Shown one piece after another: positions 9,141 through 19,400 of a stretch of DNA of 39,294 nt. Location of the stretch: NCBI GenBank assembly GCA_029945855.1, contig JAQSDJ010000063.1, positions 1-39,294 of the forward strand, read 5' to 3'. The notes under the pieces were generated by a model that was not told the DNA's origin, did no database searches, and worked only from the letters and a program-made list of their open reading frames with translations. The translations under genes were made by a program, and so were the position numbers. Each line of letters starts with the position of its first letter. Position 1 is the first letter of the stretch. Source of the stretch: Lacunisphaera sp. (GTDB taxonomy: Bacteria; Verrucomicrobiota; Verrucomicrobiia; Opitutales; Opitutaceae).

Positions 9141-9590
9141 TTATTGCGTAAAGGAAGTTGTCAATTCCATGAACTTTTCATGCGTTATGTGTGCATGTGC
9201 GGCATCGAGTGCTTGCCGGCGCTGATCAGCCGCCACGGGCCCGGACAACTTCATTAGAGGCTTCGCTGTCCCGTTCGCGTCCCAATGATACTCAAGATCC
9301 AGCCGATCGACGCCGAGCTTTGCGTAGACGATTGTGAAACCGTTGAGCTCTGCGCGCCAGACCCCAAGATAGCTATTACGGCCGTGAATTACGTAGATGT
9401 AACCATCTACAAGCTCATTGATTTTGAGGTAGTTCGACGTGGTCATCAGCGCGACGTAGTGCGCATAAGCTTTCGGGGTAGTCGGCTCTGGATAAGGCAC
9501 CAAGTGAAGCTTATCACCCTGTATCCTTCGGTCAACGACCGGATATTTATGCTGTCGCTGCAAGCGGTGGCCGCCCCCTCCGAAGTCCAA
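9141..9590 (-). CDS. Hypothetical small protein
   Basis: Unrecognised, 149 residues if started at 9590, or 101 residues from an internal ATG at 9446 (MTTSNYLKIN). The region after the internal Met is better protein-like: mixed beta strands (GYIYVIHGRNSYLGVWRAELNGFTIVYAKLG) and a helical tail (DQRRQALDAAHAHITHEKFMEL). Neither start has a clear Shine-Dalgarno. It is transcribed away from the lexA-like gene, sharing the 9591-9667 gap, so it could be controlled from the same operator region. No function can be assigned. Confidence 0.5.
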   Translation of the reverse strand: MDFGGGGHRLQRQHKYPVVDRRIQGDKLHLVPYPEPTTPKAYAHYVALMTTSNYLKINELVDGYIYVIHGRNSYLGVWRAELNGFTIVYAKLGVDRLDLEYHWDANGTAKPLMKLSGPVAADQRRQALDAAHAHITHEKFMELTTSFTQ

Positions 9591-9618
9591 CGGCTAACCG
9601 GCTGGCGCTGAGGTTAAC

Positions 9619-9630
9619 CGCAAGCTTGCG
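9619..9630. promoter_or_regulatory. Perfect 12-bp palindrome, candidate LexA-family operator
   Basis: CGCAAGCTTGCG is a perfect inverted repeat in the 77-bp gap upstream of the lexA-like gene (start 9668) and of the divergent ORF. LexA-family repressors commonly regulate their own promoter through such palindromes. It is not the E. coli CTGT-N8-ACAG box. It is proposed from position and symmetry only. Confidence 0.35.
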
Positions 9631-9667
9631 ATTTGCGGGAATACCGCTCAAGTGAGCAGTATCAGCC

Positions 9668-10288
9668 ATGCTTACGGAAAAACAGGAGGCGATTTTGGAT
9701 TTTATCCGACAATACCAGCGGAGAGAGAAGGTCCCACCTTCAAGTCGAATCATTCAATCGCAGTTCAACCTCAAGGCTCAGTCCGGGGTGCGGCAGCACC
9801 TAGCCGCGTTGGCGACGAAAGGGCTCCTTGAACAGTATGCCGATGGTCGATGGGGGGTCAAAGGTCCGGTCCAGACCCATCTCTTCGAGGTCCCCATTCT
9901 CGGATCTATCCCAGCCGGGCTGCCCACCATCGAGGAGCAAGCGAGCGAAGAAATGTTATCAATCGATCCAGCTCTTTTCGGCATCGAGCGATCTAAGCCT
10001 AGCCATTTTTTTGCCCTTCGTGTTGCCGGCGACTCGATGATCGACGCACATATTCTGCCTGGCGACCTGATCCTATGTGAATGGCGCGAGCCGCGAGTGG
10101 GAGATATCATTGCCGCTTTGGTTGATGAAACAACCACCACCTTAAAACAGGTCGTCCGTGATCGTGGCCGGATAATTTTGAGAGCAGCCAATTCGTCTTA
10201 CCCTGACATTCACCCCGATCGCTTGGAGACACAAGGCGTAGTGCGCGGCTTAGTCCGCGCGCATTTATCTCGTTCGCTCAAATTTTAG
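9668..10288 (+). CDS. lexA: LexA-family transcriptional repressor with S24 self-cleavage domain
   Basis: A 206-residue protein with complete LexA layout. A winged helix occupies residues 1-65 (TEKQEAILDFI, then VRQHLAALATKGLLE). The cleavage dipeptide is A83-G84 (GSIPAGLP), the catalytic serine S123 (GDSMID) and the lysine K160 (TTLKQVV). It should repress its target genes and self-cleave when RecA filaments form. Length and motifs match true LexA rather than UmuD or a phage CI. It lies 56 bp upstream of the three-Cys-motif gene on the same strand, so the downstream operon is a plausible target. As cargo it is probably an accessory copy in addition to the host LexA (inference). Confidence 0.88.
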   Translation: MLTEKQEAILDFIRQYQRREKVPPSSRIIQSQFNLKAQSGVRQHLAALATKGLLEQYADGRWGVKGPVQTHLFEVPILGSIPAGLPTIEEQASEEMLSIDPALFGIERSKPSHFFALRVAGDSMIDAHILPGDLILCEWREPRVGDIIAALVDETTTTLKQVVRDRGRIILRAANSSYPDIHPDRLETQGVVRGLVRAHLSRSLKF

Positions 10289-10344
10289 CGGTCGCAGGGT
10301 TTCAACCCTTGCCGCCGCACAACCACATCATACTATTTATCCCC

Positions 10345-11178
10345 ATGGGCAAACATTCACATATCGAATGGACTCACCATACATTCAATCCCTGGTGGGG
10401 TTGCGTGAAAGTCTCACCCGCCTGCCAGCACTGTTATGCGGAGGCGTGGGCCAAGCGCGTCGGCAGTAAGGTATGGGGACATAAAGCCCCGCGTCGGTTT
10501 TTCGGTGACGACCACTGGTCGGACCCGGTCAAGTGGAACGCCGAGGCACTGAAGACAGGTGAACGGGCCCGCGTTTTCTGCGCGTCTATGGCGGACGTTT
10601 TCGAGGCTCGCAAGGACTTGAACGAACATCGCGCGCGCTTGTGGGACTTGATCGAGGCAACACCGGCGCTCGACTGGCTCCTTCTCACCAAGCGTCCCGA
10701 GCATGTGAAGAAGCTTACCCGTTGGGGCGAGAACTGGCCGGCTAATGTCTGGCTTGGCACCACGGTCGAAAATCAGGAATGGGCCGACAAGCGCATGCCC
10801 CATCTGCTCGCCAACCCCGCGAAGGTTCGGTTCCTTTCCTGCGAGCCACTGCTCGGGACACTGGACCTGTCCGCCTATGTGCCGGCGGGCAAGCCTTCCC
10901 CAGTGCACTGGGTCATCGCCGGTGGGGAGAGTGGGCCACACTCGCGGCCGATGGACCCGGAGTGGGTTCGCAACCTCCGAGACTTCTGCCGGAAGCGGAA
11001 GGTCGCTTTTCACTTCAAACAATGGGGCCATTGGGCGCCGTCAGTGCCGGACGAAGCGCCCAAAGCGAAAACAGTAGAGGTCGGCAAGCACACCACGATG
11101 GTAGCGCTCGGGAAGGGCGCTGCCGGCCGTGTTTTGGACGGTAAAACCTACGACGAGCTGCCAACGGTGGCGGCATAG
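10345..11178 (+). CDS. Three-Cys-motif protein, DUF5131 (phage Gp37/Gp68 family)
   Basis: A 277-residue member of the family found in phages and bacteria, starting with the conserved MGKHSHIEWTHHTFNPWWGC stretch. The three cysteines C20, C27 and C30 (spacing Cx6CxxC) resemble an iron-sulfur-binding motif, and the family is often described as radical-SAM-like. The C-terminal half keeps WLLLTKRP, WLGTTVENQ and VIAGGESG. The ATG at 10345 is preferred over an upstream in-frame start because the family begins at this MGKH. It is followed by two TcmP genes; TcmP is named as the partner of three-Cys-motif proteins. The biochemical reaction is not established here; action on nucleic acid is possible. 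Confidence 0.85.
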   Translation: MGKHSHIEWTHHTFNPWWGCVKVSPACQHCYAEAWAKRVGSKVWGHKAPRRFFGDDHWSDPVKWNAEALKTGERARVFCASMADVFEARKDLNEHRARLWDLIEATPALDWLLLTKRPEHVKKLTRWGENWPANVWLGTTVENQEWADKRMPHLLANPAKVRFLSCEPLLGTLDLSAYVPAGKPSPVHWVIAGGESGPHSRPMDPEWVRNLRDFCRKRKVAFHFKQWGHWAPSVPDEAPKAKTVEVGKHTTMVALGKGAAGRVLDGKTYDELPTVAA

Positions 11179-11206
11179 TCGGCGTCAGCACACATGAACC
11201 ACCCCA

Positions 11207-12127
11207 ATGCCAGAAGAGCAATGCCACCTATTTGACCCCTCATCCATTCCGATAGGTGAAAAGAAACTCGAACTAAAGACGGCGGAAGCGCCAGTTTGGA
11301 CGGAAAACAAAGCGCAGCTCATTCAGCGTTACTTGCGTTACTTCGTGTTCATCACGAAGCACGGCACCTATCTCGACGCCTTTTCAGCGCCTCAAAGTCC
11401 TGATCACGCAGACGTATCCTGCGCGGCGAAGCTAGTCCTGGAGAGTGACCCGAAATGGTTCCGCAACTTTGCGCTCTTCGACTTAAGTAAACCCGGTATC
11501 GCGTTCCTACAAAATCTCGCGACCGCGAATACGGTAACCAAACGCACAATCCACGTGATTCAGGGGGATTCGAACGTCGAGCTTCCAGCGTTCCTGGCAA
11601 AAAACCCGATTCCGGAAAAAGAGGCCACGTTCTGTCTGCTCGACCAGCGAACGTTCGAGTGCGATTGGCAAACGGTCGTCGAAGTTGCCAAGCACAAGAA
11701 GACAGGAAACAAGATCGAAGTATTCTACTTTTTGGCGCAGGGATGGCTGGACCGTTCTATCGCGGCCTTGGGCAATCCGGAAGTTGATCTCCTAAAGTGG
11801 TGGGGAAATGATGACTGGAAGGTTTTGGCGAAAATGCCGGGCTCTGAGCGAGGTATCTATCTCGCCGAGCGCTTCAAGAAGGAGTTCGGTTATCGCTATG
11901 CTTACGCTTTCGCGATTTATCAACGGGACGGAATCGATGCGGGCAAGGTGATGTTTTGGATGATCCACGCATCGGATCATGAAGAGGCCCCAAAGCTGAT
12001 GATGCGGGCCTACCGCAACGTCGTTGCTCCATTGGAGCCGATCGAACAGTTGAAAATGGAGTTTGGCGCGGATGCAGCGTCGACCACGGCAAATGGATCT
12101 GTTGCCACAGCCAACCCGCAGCGGTGA
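11207..12127 (+). CDS. tcmP: Three-Cys-motif partner protein TcmP, degenerate copy
   Basis: A 306-residue protein of the TcmP family. The order of blocks matches the next gene: WTENKAQLIQRYLRYF, the Rossmann first strand YLDAFSAPQ, DLSKPGIAFL, and the second core block CLLDQRTFECDW. In the neighbouring copy these read YLELFSGPG and AFIDPTGIS, so the glycine-rich loop and the DP turn expected of an active SAM-binding fold are altered here. That suggests a structural or regulatory partner. The C-terminal part (WWGNDDWK, GYRYAYAFAIYQ, MFWMIHASDHEEA) follows the family pattern. It sits 28 bp after the DUF5131 gene and overlaps the next tcmP by 4 bp (GTGA). Confidence 0.75.
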   Translation: MPEEQCHLFDPSSIPIGEKKLELKTAEAPVWTENKAQLIQRYLRYFVFITKHGTYLDAFSAPQSPDHADVSCAAKLVLESDPKWFRNFALFDLSKPGIAFLQNLATANTVTKRTIHVIQGDSNVELPAFLAKNPIPEKEATFCLLDQRTFECDWQTVVEVAKHKKTGNKIEVFYFLAQGWLDRSIAALGNPEVDLLKWWGNDDWKVLAKMPGSERGIYLAERFKKEFGYRYAYAFAIYQRDGIDAGKVMFWMIHASDHEEAPKLMMRAYRNVVAPLEPIEQLKMEFGADAASTTANGSVATANPQR

Positions 12128-12987
12128 AGTTTATCCCTCTTCAATCTGCTGACGCCACGCCTTGGACAGACGCTGTCTCCTCGAAAGACGGGCTTCCGGT
12201 CAGAGAAAGTGGTAGTTGGATCTACGAGAAGCACAGGAACCTCGTCTACTTCTCTACAATTTTCGCCACGAGCATGAAGCCAACGGCATACAAGCCGGGA
12301 TGGCCGCATCGTATCTACCTTGAGCTGTTCTCGGGACCGGGAAAATGTTTGGTTCGGGAAACCGGGCAAGAGGAAGATGGATCACCGCTCAAAGTCATCG
12401 ATCATGAGTTCACGCGGTTTATTTTCATCGATATGAACACCGCTGCGGCGCGTGCGCTGGAGCAGCGTCTGGCTTCACATCCCAACGCGGATAAGGTTGA
12501 GATCTGGAACGGTGATTGTGCCGAGGCCATTCAGAGGCTGACCATAGAGCGTGGCGCACTGACCTTTGCTTTCATCGATCCTACCGGGATATCGCAGGTG
12601 CCGTTCCATTTGATTCAGACCTTGCGACGGAAAACGCGGTGCGACCTGTTGATAAATTTCCAGCACGCGATGGGTATAAAGAGGAACATGCACCAGTATA
12701 CTCCCGACTCTGACTCTGATTGTGCGCTCACCCAATTTCTCGGCAACGAGTCTTGGAAGGCACTACTTGGACGGGCGCCAAAAGAATTTTTTCTCGAATA
12801 CTTGGCGCTTTATCGCGCTAGGCTCGCGGAGACGGGGTTCGTCCACTCGAACAACCAGGTTATGATTAACATGAACAATCGGACGCCGCTGTATTTGCTT
12901 CTTTTTGCGTCTGGGCACCCGAGAGGACAGGAATTTTGGGACAAGGCGGTCAGTGGGTCGGATCCCCAGTTGGGCCTCGGAATCTGA
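12124..12987 (+). CDS. tcmP: Three-Cys-motif partner protein TcmP
   Basis: A 287-residue TcmP with methyltransferase-like core motifs: YLELFSGPG (glycine loop), FIFIDMN (acidic residue after strand two), IWNGDCAEAI and AFIDPTGIS. It ends with PLYLLLFASGHPRGQEFWDKA, which is where the family usually ends, so the protein looks complete. Translation starts at GTG 12124 inside the stop codon of the first tcmP (4-bp overlap), indicating coupling and probably a 1:1 partnership. The SAM-dependent methyltransferase fold is inferred from motifs; the substrate is unknown. It acts with the DUF5131 protein by family association. Confidence 0.82.
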   Translation: MKFIPLQSADATPWTDAVSSKDGLPVRESGSWIYEKHRNLVYFSTIFATSMKPTAYKPGWPHRIYLELFSGPGKCLVRETGQEEDGSPLKVIDHEFTRFIFIDMNTAAARALEQRLASHPNADKVEIWNGDCAEAIQRLTIERGALTFAFIDPTGISQVPFHLIQTLRRKTRCDLLINFQHAMGIKRNMHQYTPDSDSDCALTQFLGNESWKALLGRAPKEFFLEYLALYRARLAETGFVHSNNQVMINMNNRTPLYLLLFASGHPRGQEFWDKAVSGSDPQLGLGI

Positions 12988-13039
12988 CATCCTGTCTTGC
13001 GCTGTTTTTACAACCCCCTTGTCATCAGGAAACTGCTTA

Positions 13040-16000
13040 ATGTCTCCCCCGAATCCAAGCTCAGGAATACGCGACAACCACTCACGTGGCAGCGTAGGGG
13101 ACTTTCTTCGGAAGGAGCTTAAACCTGGGGCATCCTTGGACCTCGTTACGGCATATTTCACGATCTTCGCTTACGATAAATTACGAACTGAACTGAACCA
13201 GCTTGGACGCATCCGCCTGCTCTTCGGCGAGGCGGCGTTCATCAAAGCCATCGATCCTGACGAAAAAGACGGCGCAGCCTACGTGCTCAAGGATGACGGC
13301 CTCACGCTAGCCAATGGACTCAACCAACGGCACCTCGCTCAAGCCTGCGCTGACTGGATGCGCGACAAGGTCGACGTTCGTTCCGTCACCAAGACCGGAT
13401 TTCTTCACGGCAAAATGTCGCACATTACGCGCGGAGAAGTGACGGCCGCCATCGTGGGCAGCTCTAACTTTACCACCCGCGGCCTTGGCTTGGCCGCAGC
13501 CAATAACAACGTGGAATTGAACCTCGTCGTTGATGGCAATCGCGACCGGGATGACCTTCAGGCTTGGTTCGAGGAGCTTTGGAATGACCAGGCTCGCGTC
13601 GAGGATGTGAAGGAGCGCGTTCTCGACTATCTTCTTCAGGTTTACGCAGACCAGTCTCCTCAGTTCGTCTATTACAAGACCCTCTTCGAGCTATTTAAGC
13701 GATTCATCGAGGAAGGCCAATCGCTCGATGAAGTGCTCCGTCAGATCCGGCTGCCCGATACCGGCATCTGGAAAGCACTCTATTCCTTCCAGCGCGACGG
13801 CGCTAAGTCGGCCATCAACAAGATCAAGCAATATAATGGATGCATCCTCGCTGACAGCGTCGGCCTCGGCAAAACCTATACTGCACTTGCGGTCATCAAA
13901 TATTTCGAGCTGCGCAACGACAAGGTGCTTGTCCTATGCCCGAAGAAACTTCGTCGCAATTGGACGATCTACACCCAGCCCAGTGCGCTGAACCCCTTCC
14001 AGGGAGATCGGTTCGGTTTTCATGTGCTGCACCACACCGACCTCTCGCGCACCACTGGCGATTCGAACGGGCTCGATCTCCGAACGCTGAACTGGGGCGC
14101 CTACGACCTCGTGGTCATCGACGAGTCGCACAACTTTCGAAACAACAAGCTCGCGACACAGCGCCCAGGTGACCAAGAGGAGCGCCGCAGCCGCTACCAA
14201 CGTCTGATGGAAGACATCATTGCTGCCGGCGCCCGCACCAAGGTTCTGCTGCTCTCGGCCACCCCGGTGAACAACCAGCTCGCCGACCTGCGCAACCAGA
14301 TTTCATTCATTGCTGGAGGCGATGTGGCGCGCAATGGTGAGGCCGACAGCGCCTTCGCCGAAAAGCTAGGCGTTCCCTCGGTCAAGGAGACCACCCGCAT
14401 GGCCCAGGCCCATTTTACCACCTGGTCGAAGCGTCCACCCACTCAGCGCAAGACCCGCGAGCTGATCGCCGCGATTGGTGGCGATTTCTTCAAACTGCTC
14501 GACGGTCTGAGTCTGGCCCGTTCCCGTCGGCAGATCGCGGGATATTACGCCGATGAAATGAAAAAATTGGGCGGTTTCCCGAAACGCCCCGCTCCCAAGG
14601 CCATTCATCCGGCCATTGACCTGAAGCGCACCTTCTTGTCGTTCGAGCAACTTGATGACGAGATCAACCGCCTCCGCCTGGCACTTTATCACCCCACGAG
14701 CTTCCTTCGGGATAAAGGGGACCTGCCGGACGAAATTCGCGCAGCCTATCAGGACAAGATCCTTGGCGGGTTCACCCAGGAGGGCCGGGAGAAAATCCTG
14801 ATCTCGATGATGAAGGTGAATTTCCTCAAGCGCCTGGAGAGTTCCGTCGATTCCTTCCGGCTCACACTTGAACGCACCATCGCCAAGATCGATGAACTTG
14901 AGAAGCGCATCACTGGTTTCGAAAAACATCAGAACGAGAATCCGGATCTCGACTACGATTCACTCACACCCGAGGACTTTGAGGATTCTGATTTGGAGGG
15001 TGAGGACTTCACCATCGGCGGCCGTCGTCGCATCCACCTCGGGCATCTAAAGCTTCCTGAGTGGCTCAAGGCCGTGCGAACGGATCGCACCCAGCTCCAG
15101 TTTCTGTTGGAGAAAACTCAGACAGTGGTGCCTTCCCGCGACGGCAAACTCGCCGAACTCAAGGAAATCATCACCGCGAAGGCGCAGGGCCCGACAATCA
15201 ACCGTGATGGCAAGGCCAACCACAAGGTCCTCGTTTTTACCGCCTTCGCCGATACCGCCCGCTACCTCCATGAGAACCTCGCCGCGTGGGCCAGGAAGGA
15301 GCTGAAGATCCACACCGGTCTCGTCTGCGGTGACGGCGGCAATGCCGCGTCGCTCGGGCGGACCGACTTCGACGACATCCTCACCAATTTCTCGCCTATC
15401 GCCAAGCGCCGCGCGGACCAATCCGCAGCGTTCCCGAACCAACGCGAGGAAATCGACCTGCTCATAGCCACCGACTGTATCTCGGAAGGCCAAAACCTGC
15501 AGGACTGCGATCTGCTGGTGAATTACGATATCCACTGGAATCCCGTCCGTATCATCCAGCGCTTTGGTCGCATCGATCGCATCGGTTCGCGCAATGATTC
15601 CGTGCAGCTCGTCAACTTCTGGCCCGTTGCCGACCTCGATCGCTACCTCGGCGTTAAGCACCGGGTCGAGGCACGCATGGCCCTCGTGGACCTCGCCGCC
15701 ACCCAGACCGACAACCTGCTCGATACCACTCAGCTCGAAGACCTCATCAAGGAGGACATGCTCTTCCGTGACCGCCAGCTAAAGCGCCTCAAGGATGAGG
15801 TGCTTGACCTGGAGGATCTGGACGACGCTGTCTCGCTCACTGACTTCTCTCTCGATGAGTTCCGGCAGGACCTGCTCAACTTTCTTCAGGCGCACAAGCA
15901 CGAGCTGGAGCGGGCCCCGCTTGGCCTCTACGCAGTTGTCCCGCCCGTCGACGATATTCCTATGGCGCAGCCGGGCGTCATCTACTGCCTGCGACAGAAA

Positions 16001-16399
16001 GCCGGCGCGACCACCCCTATCAATGAGCGCATCAATCCTCTCGCGCCACACTACCTCGTTTATGTTCACGCCAGTGGCGAAGTGCGCTTGGCCTTTGTGC
16101 AGGCCAAGACCGTGCTGAACCTCTTTCGCTCACTTGCTCTCGGCAAGACCGAGCCCTACGTGGAACTCTGCCGCCTGTTTGATCGCCAGACTGAGCAGGG
16201 GAGTGACATGCGTGTTTACACCAAGCTCGTCTCCAAGGCCGTCGATTCGATTACCTCCTCCTACCAGCAGCGGGTTGCCGATAATCTCAGGGGCAGTCGC
16301 TCCTTTGTTTTACCAACCGCGGACGAGCAACCCCAGGCCAGTGAATCCTCCTTCGAACTTGTCACTTGGTTGGTCCTGCTGGCCGAAAACCAATCCTGA
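13040..16399 (+). CDS. PLD-domain SNF2-family helicase (defence-type)
   Basis: A 1,119-residue protein. Residues about 20-190 are a phospholipase-D-like domain with H123 and K125 (GFLHGKMS) followed by VGSSNFTTRGL. A superfamily 2 Swi2/Snf2 helicase follows: Walker A DSVGLGKT (272-279), DESH box (361-364), LLSATPVNNQ, and motif VI QRFGRIDRIG (840-849). The ATG at 13040 is chosen over in-frame starts inside tcmP because an AGGA lies about 10 bases upstream and the protein-like sequence begins there. It sits 3 bp before the methylase gene. Such PLD-helicases accompany DNA methylases in restriction-like systems, where they translocate on or process DNA. The pairing recalls DISARM, but drmA and drmB are absent. 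Confidence 0.88.
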   Translation: MSPPNPSSGIRDNHSRGSVGDFLRKELKPGASLDLVTAYFTIFAYDKLRTELNQLGRIRLLFGEAAFIKAIDPDEKDGAAYVLKDDGLTLANGLNQRHLAQACADWMRDKVDVRSVTKTGFLHGKMSHITRGEVTAAIVGSSNFTTRGLGLAAANNNVELNLVVDGNRDRDDLQAWFEELWNDQARVEDVKERVLDYLLQVYADQSPQFVYYKTLFELFKRFIEEGQSLDEVLRQIRLPDTGIWKALYSFQRDGAKSAINKIKQYNGCILADSVGLGKTYTALAVIKYFELRNDKVLVLCPKKLRRNWTIYTQPSALNPFQGDRFGFHVLHHTDLSRTTGDSNGLDLRTLNWGAYDLVVIDESHNFRNNKLATQRPGDQEERRSRYQRLMEDIIAAGARTKVLLLSATPVNNQLADLRNQISFIAGGDVARNGEADSAFAEKLGVPSVKETTRMAQAHFTTWSKRPPTQRKTRELIAAIGGDFFKLLDGLSLARSRRQIAGYYADEMKKLGGFPKRPAPKAIHPAIDLKRTFLSFEQLDDEINRLRLALYHPTSFLRDKGDLPDEIRAAYQDKILGGFTQEGREKILISMMKVNFLKRLESSVDSFRLTLERTIAKIDELEKRITGFEKHQNENPDLDYDSLTPEDFEDSDLEGEDFTIGGRRRIHLGHLKLPEWLKAVRTDRTQLQFLLEKTQTVVPSRDGKLAELKEIITAKAQGPTINRDGKANHKVLVFTAFADTARYLHENLAAWARKELKIHTGLVCGDGGNAASLGRTDFDDILTNFSPIAKRRADQSAAFPNQREEIDLLIATDCISEGQNLQDCDLLVNYDIHWNPVRIIQRFGRIDRIGSRNDSVQLVNFWPVADLDRYLGVKHRVEARMALVDLAATQTDNLLDTTQLEDLIKEDMLFRDRQLKRLKDEVLDLEDLDDAVSLTDFSLDEFRQDLLNFLQAHKHELERAPLGLYAVVPPVDDIPMAQPGVIYCLRQKAGATTPINERINPLAPHYLVYVHASGEVRLAFVQAKTVLNLFRSLALGKTEPYVELCRLFDRQTEQGSDMRVYTKLVSKAVDSITSSYQQRVADNLRGSRSFVLPTADEQPQASESSFELVTWLVLLAENQS

Positions 16400-16402
16400 T
16401 AC

Positions 16403-19400
16403 ATGGCTTCCAATCCCGAGCTTCTGAGGCAAATCGAGACCAGACTTACTGCATTCGGCACCTCGCCGCTACTTGACGCCTCGCTTAGTCTATTCGCCAC
16501 TCTTGGATATAAGAGTGAACGGCGGATGAAGCTCCGATCTTCAACCGCTGAAGGTTTCCTTGGCACCTTCGATCGCGCCCAGTTGCTCAATCGCGACCGC
16601 GCCCTCCTTGCCGATTGGCAGTCCGTCGAATTTCTTTTCCAGCTCACTGACGCTGAGGTCCAATCCGCCGCCTCTGGCACCGACGAGCTGGCCTTTGACA
16701 GCAAGGGGAAGTTCGACGGTGCCGAGATCAACAGCTTCCTCTTCCTCGCCATCGAACTGCGTCCCGCTGCCACCCGTGAGGGCGAGCGGAAAGGCCAGCC
16801 CTACACTCGCACCGAGCTGGCCGGCGTCACCCGCGCCCTCAACCGCCTCTTCGATATGCCGGCGCTGCTTGTCTTCAAGCATGGCGACACCGTCTCTCTC
16901 GGCATCATTCACCGCCGCCTCTCCAAGCGCGACACGTCGAAGGATGTCCTCGAAAAGGTCACCCTCATCAAGGACATCGCCTTCGCCGACCCAATCCGCG
17001 CCCACGTTGAAATTTTGCACGACTTCGCGCTGCCGCAGCTCGTCGCCGACTACGCCGTCGCCAACTTTGTCGCCCTCCACGCTGCTTGGCAGAAGCGCCT
17101 TGGCTCCTACGCGCTCTCCAACGATTTTTATCGTGAGATCGCCGACTGGTATTTCTGGGCGCACCACCAGGTGGCCGACGGCGCCATTCGCCTACCCCGG
17201 CACTGCGACACCGAGCAGGAGAAATCCCTCTTCCTCATCCGCCTGCTCACCCGAGTCATCTTCAGTTGGTTTCTCGTCGAGAAACGCCTCATTCCCGCCG
17301 AGCTATTCCGCGAGAATCGCCTCACGAAGCTCATCAAGGACTTCACTCACTCCCGGGACCCGAAGAAACCCGACACCTCGCCCGCCTACTACCGTGCCGT
17401 CCTGCAGAATCTCTTCTTTGGCACCCTCAACATGCCGGCCGACCAACGCGGTTTCCGGGAGAAGGCGCGGAAGTCCGGTGAATACGACAAAAACTACGGC
17501 GTCACCAACCTCTGGCGCTACGAAACCGCCTTTCGCGATCCCGTCGCCTGGCTCAAGCTCGCTGGCCGAGTTCCCTTTCTTAACGGTGGCCTCTTCGACT
17601 GCCTCGACGACAAGTCCGGAAAAAAGAAGGACAATTCCATCCTAGATGGTTTCTCCGACCGTGAGGACTTCGGCTGCCACTTGCCCAACGACCTCTTCTT
17701 TGGCCCCGAGCGTAACGTGGACCTCTCCCGGGACTACGGCGAAGAGGACAAGCGCACCGCCCGCTCCAAGAAGGCCAAAGTCCGCGGCCTCATTGAAATT
17801 CTCTCCCGCTACAAGTTTACCATCGAAGAGAACACCCCACTAGAGGAGGAAATCGCGCTCGATCCTGAGCTGCTCGGCAAGGTATTCGAGAACCTCCTCG
17901 CCTCCTACAACGAGGACACCCGCACCACCGCCCGCAAGGCCCTCGGCGCCTTCTACACCCCGCGCGAAATCGTCAGCTACATGGTAGACGAGGCCCTCAA
18001 GTCCTACCTCTCCACCCAGGTGCCGCGCTGCAAGGCCGCCCTCGACGACCTCTTTTCCAACAAGGCCACGCTCCGAGACATCAAGCCCGACACTCGCGAC
18101 GCCCTCATCGCCGCCATCGGCCGGGTGAAGATTCTCGACCCCGCCTGTGGCTCCGGCGCCTTTCCGATGGGCGCACTCCACCGCCTCGTCGATCTCCTTC
18201 AGAAGCTGGACTCCAACAATGAATCATGGAAACGCGACCGGCTAGCCGAGGCTCGCCGCTACCGATCGATTCTCGAATCGTCCAATAACGCAAAAGAGGA
18301 ACTCGCCGCTTGCGACGCTCGCATTGCTGACATCGAGAAATCCTTTGATACCCGCTACCACGCCCTTGATTTCGCAAGGAAGCTCTACCTCATCGAAAAC
18401 TCCATATACGGCGTCGACATCCAGCCTATTGCCACCCAGATCGCGAAGCTCCGCTTTTTCATCTCGCTGGTTGTTGATCAAAAAGTGGAGCCCGCAGCAC
18501 CCAACCTCGGCGTCCGTCCGCTGCCTAACCTTGAGACCCGCCTCGTAGCCGCCGACACCCTCGTCCCCATCGAAAAGGCGGACGATCACCAATTCGACCT
18601 GCTGGATCAAGAGATTCGCCCACTTCGTCGCGAGCTAGAGAATGTTCGCCACGCGCACTTCAATGCACGAAGTCCTCAAGCAAAACGTAAATGCCGCGAG
18701 CAGGATGCTGAGCTTCGGGAGAAAATCGCAGACCTCCTCAAACAGAGCGGCATGCCTGCCAAGAGTGCCGCCAAGCTCGCTGATTGTGATCTCTACGATC
18801 AAAACAAAAGCCAGCCATTCTTCGACTGCGAGTGGATGTTCGGTCTACCCGTCGGCAAAGTCCGCCTGCAGGGCCCTGCCTCCGCGACCCTCTTGGGGAA
18901 CCTTTCCCTCATCAACGACGCCGGCGGGCAGACCGAACTTACCCCAAGCGCTGCTAGGGAGATCGACAGCGGCTTCGATGTAGTTATCGGCAACCCGCCT
19001 TACATTCGTATCCAGACGCTCAAGCAGAAAGATCCCAAAATCGTCGGCTTCTACCAGGACAACTATGCAAGCGCCGCAAAGGGCAACTACGACATTTACG
19101 TCGTCTTCATCGAAGCCGGTCTGCGGCTTCTAAAATCCGACGGTCACCTCGCATATATCTGCCCGCATAAGTTCTTCAATGCCCAGTATGGTGAGCCGAT
19201 TCGCGAGTTCATAGCCAATGGCAAACACCTTCGGCACGTAGTCCACTTCGGCGAGCAACAGGTATTCCCGGGCGCAAGCATCTACACATGCCTTCTGTTC
19301 CTAGCCAACGCCGGGGCAGCAGACTGCCGGTTTGTTCGTGCTGCCGATCTTGAGGCATGGAAGGCAACGCTCGCCGGAACCGACGGGAGATTCGCCGCTA

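Noticed and set aside
10289-10344. AGGGTTTCAACCCT foldback (10296-10309) as a second LexA operator
   Set aside because: It is symmetric and well placed before the DUF5131 gene but does not match the palindrome at 9619-9630; it could equally be a weak stem-loop, so no feature is claimed.
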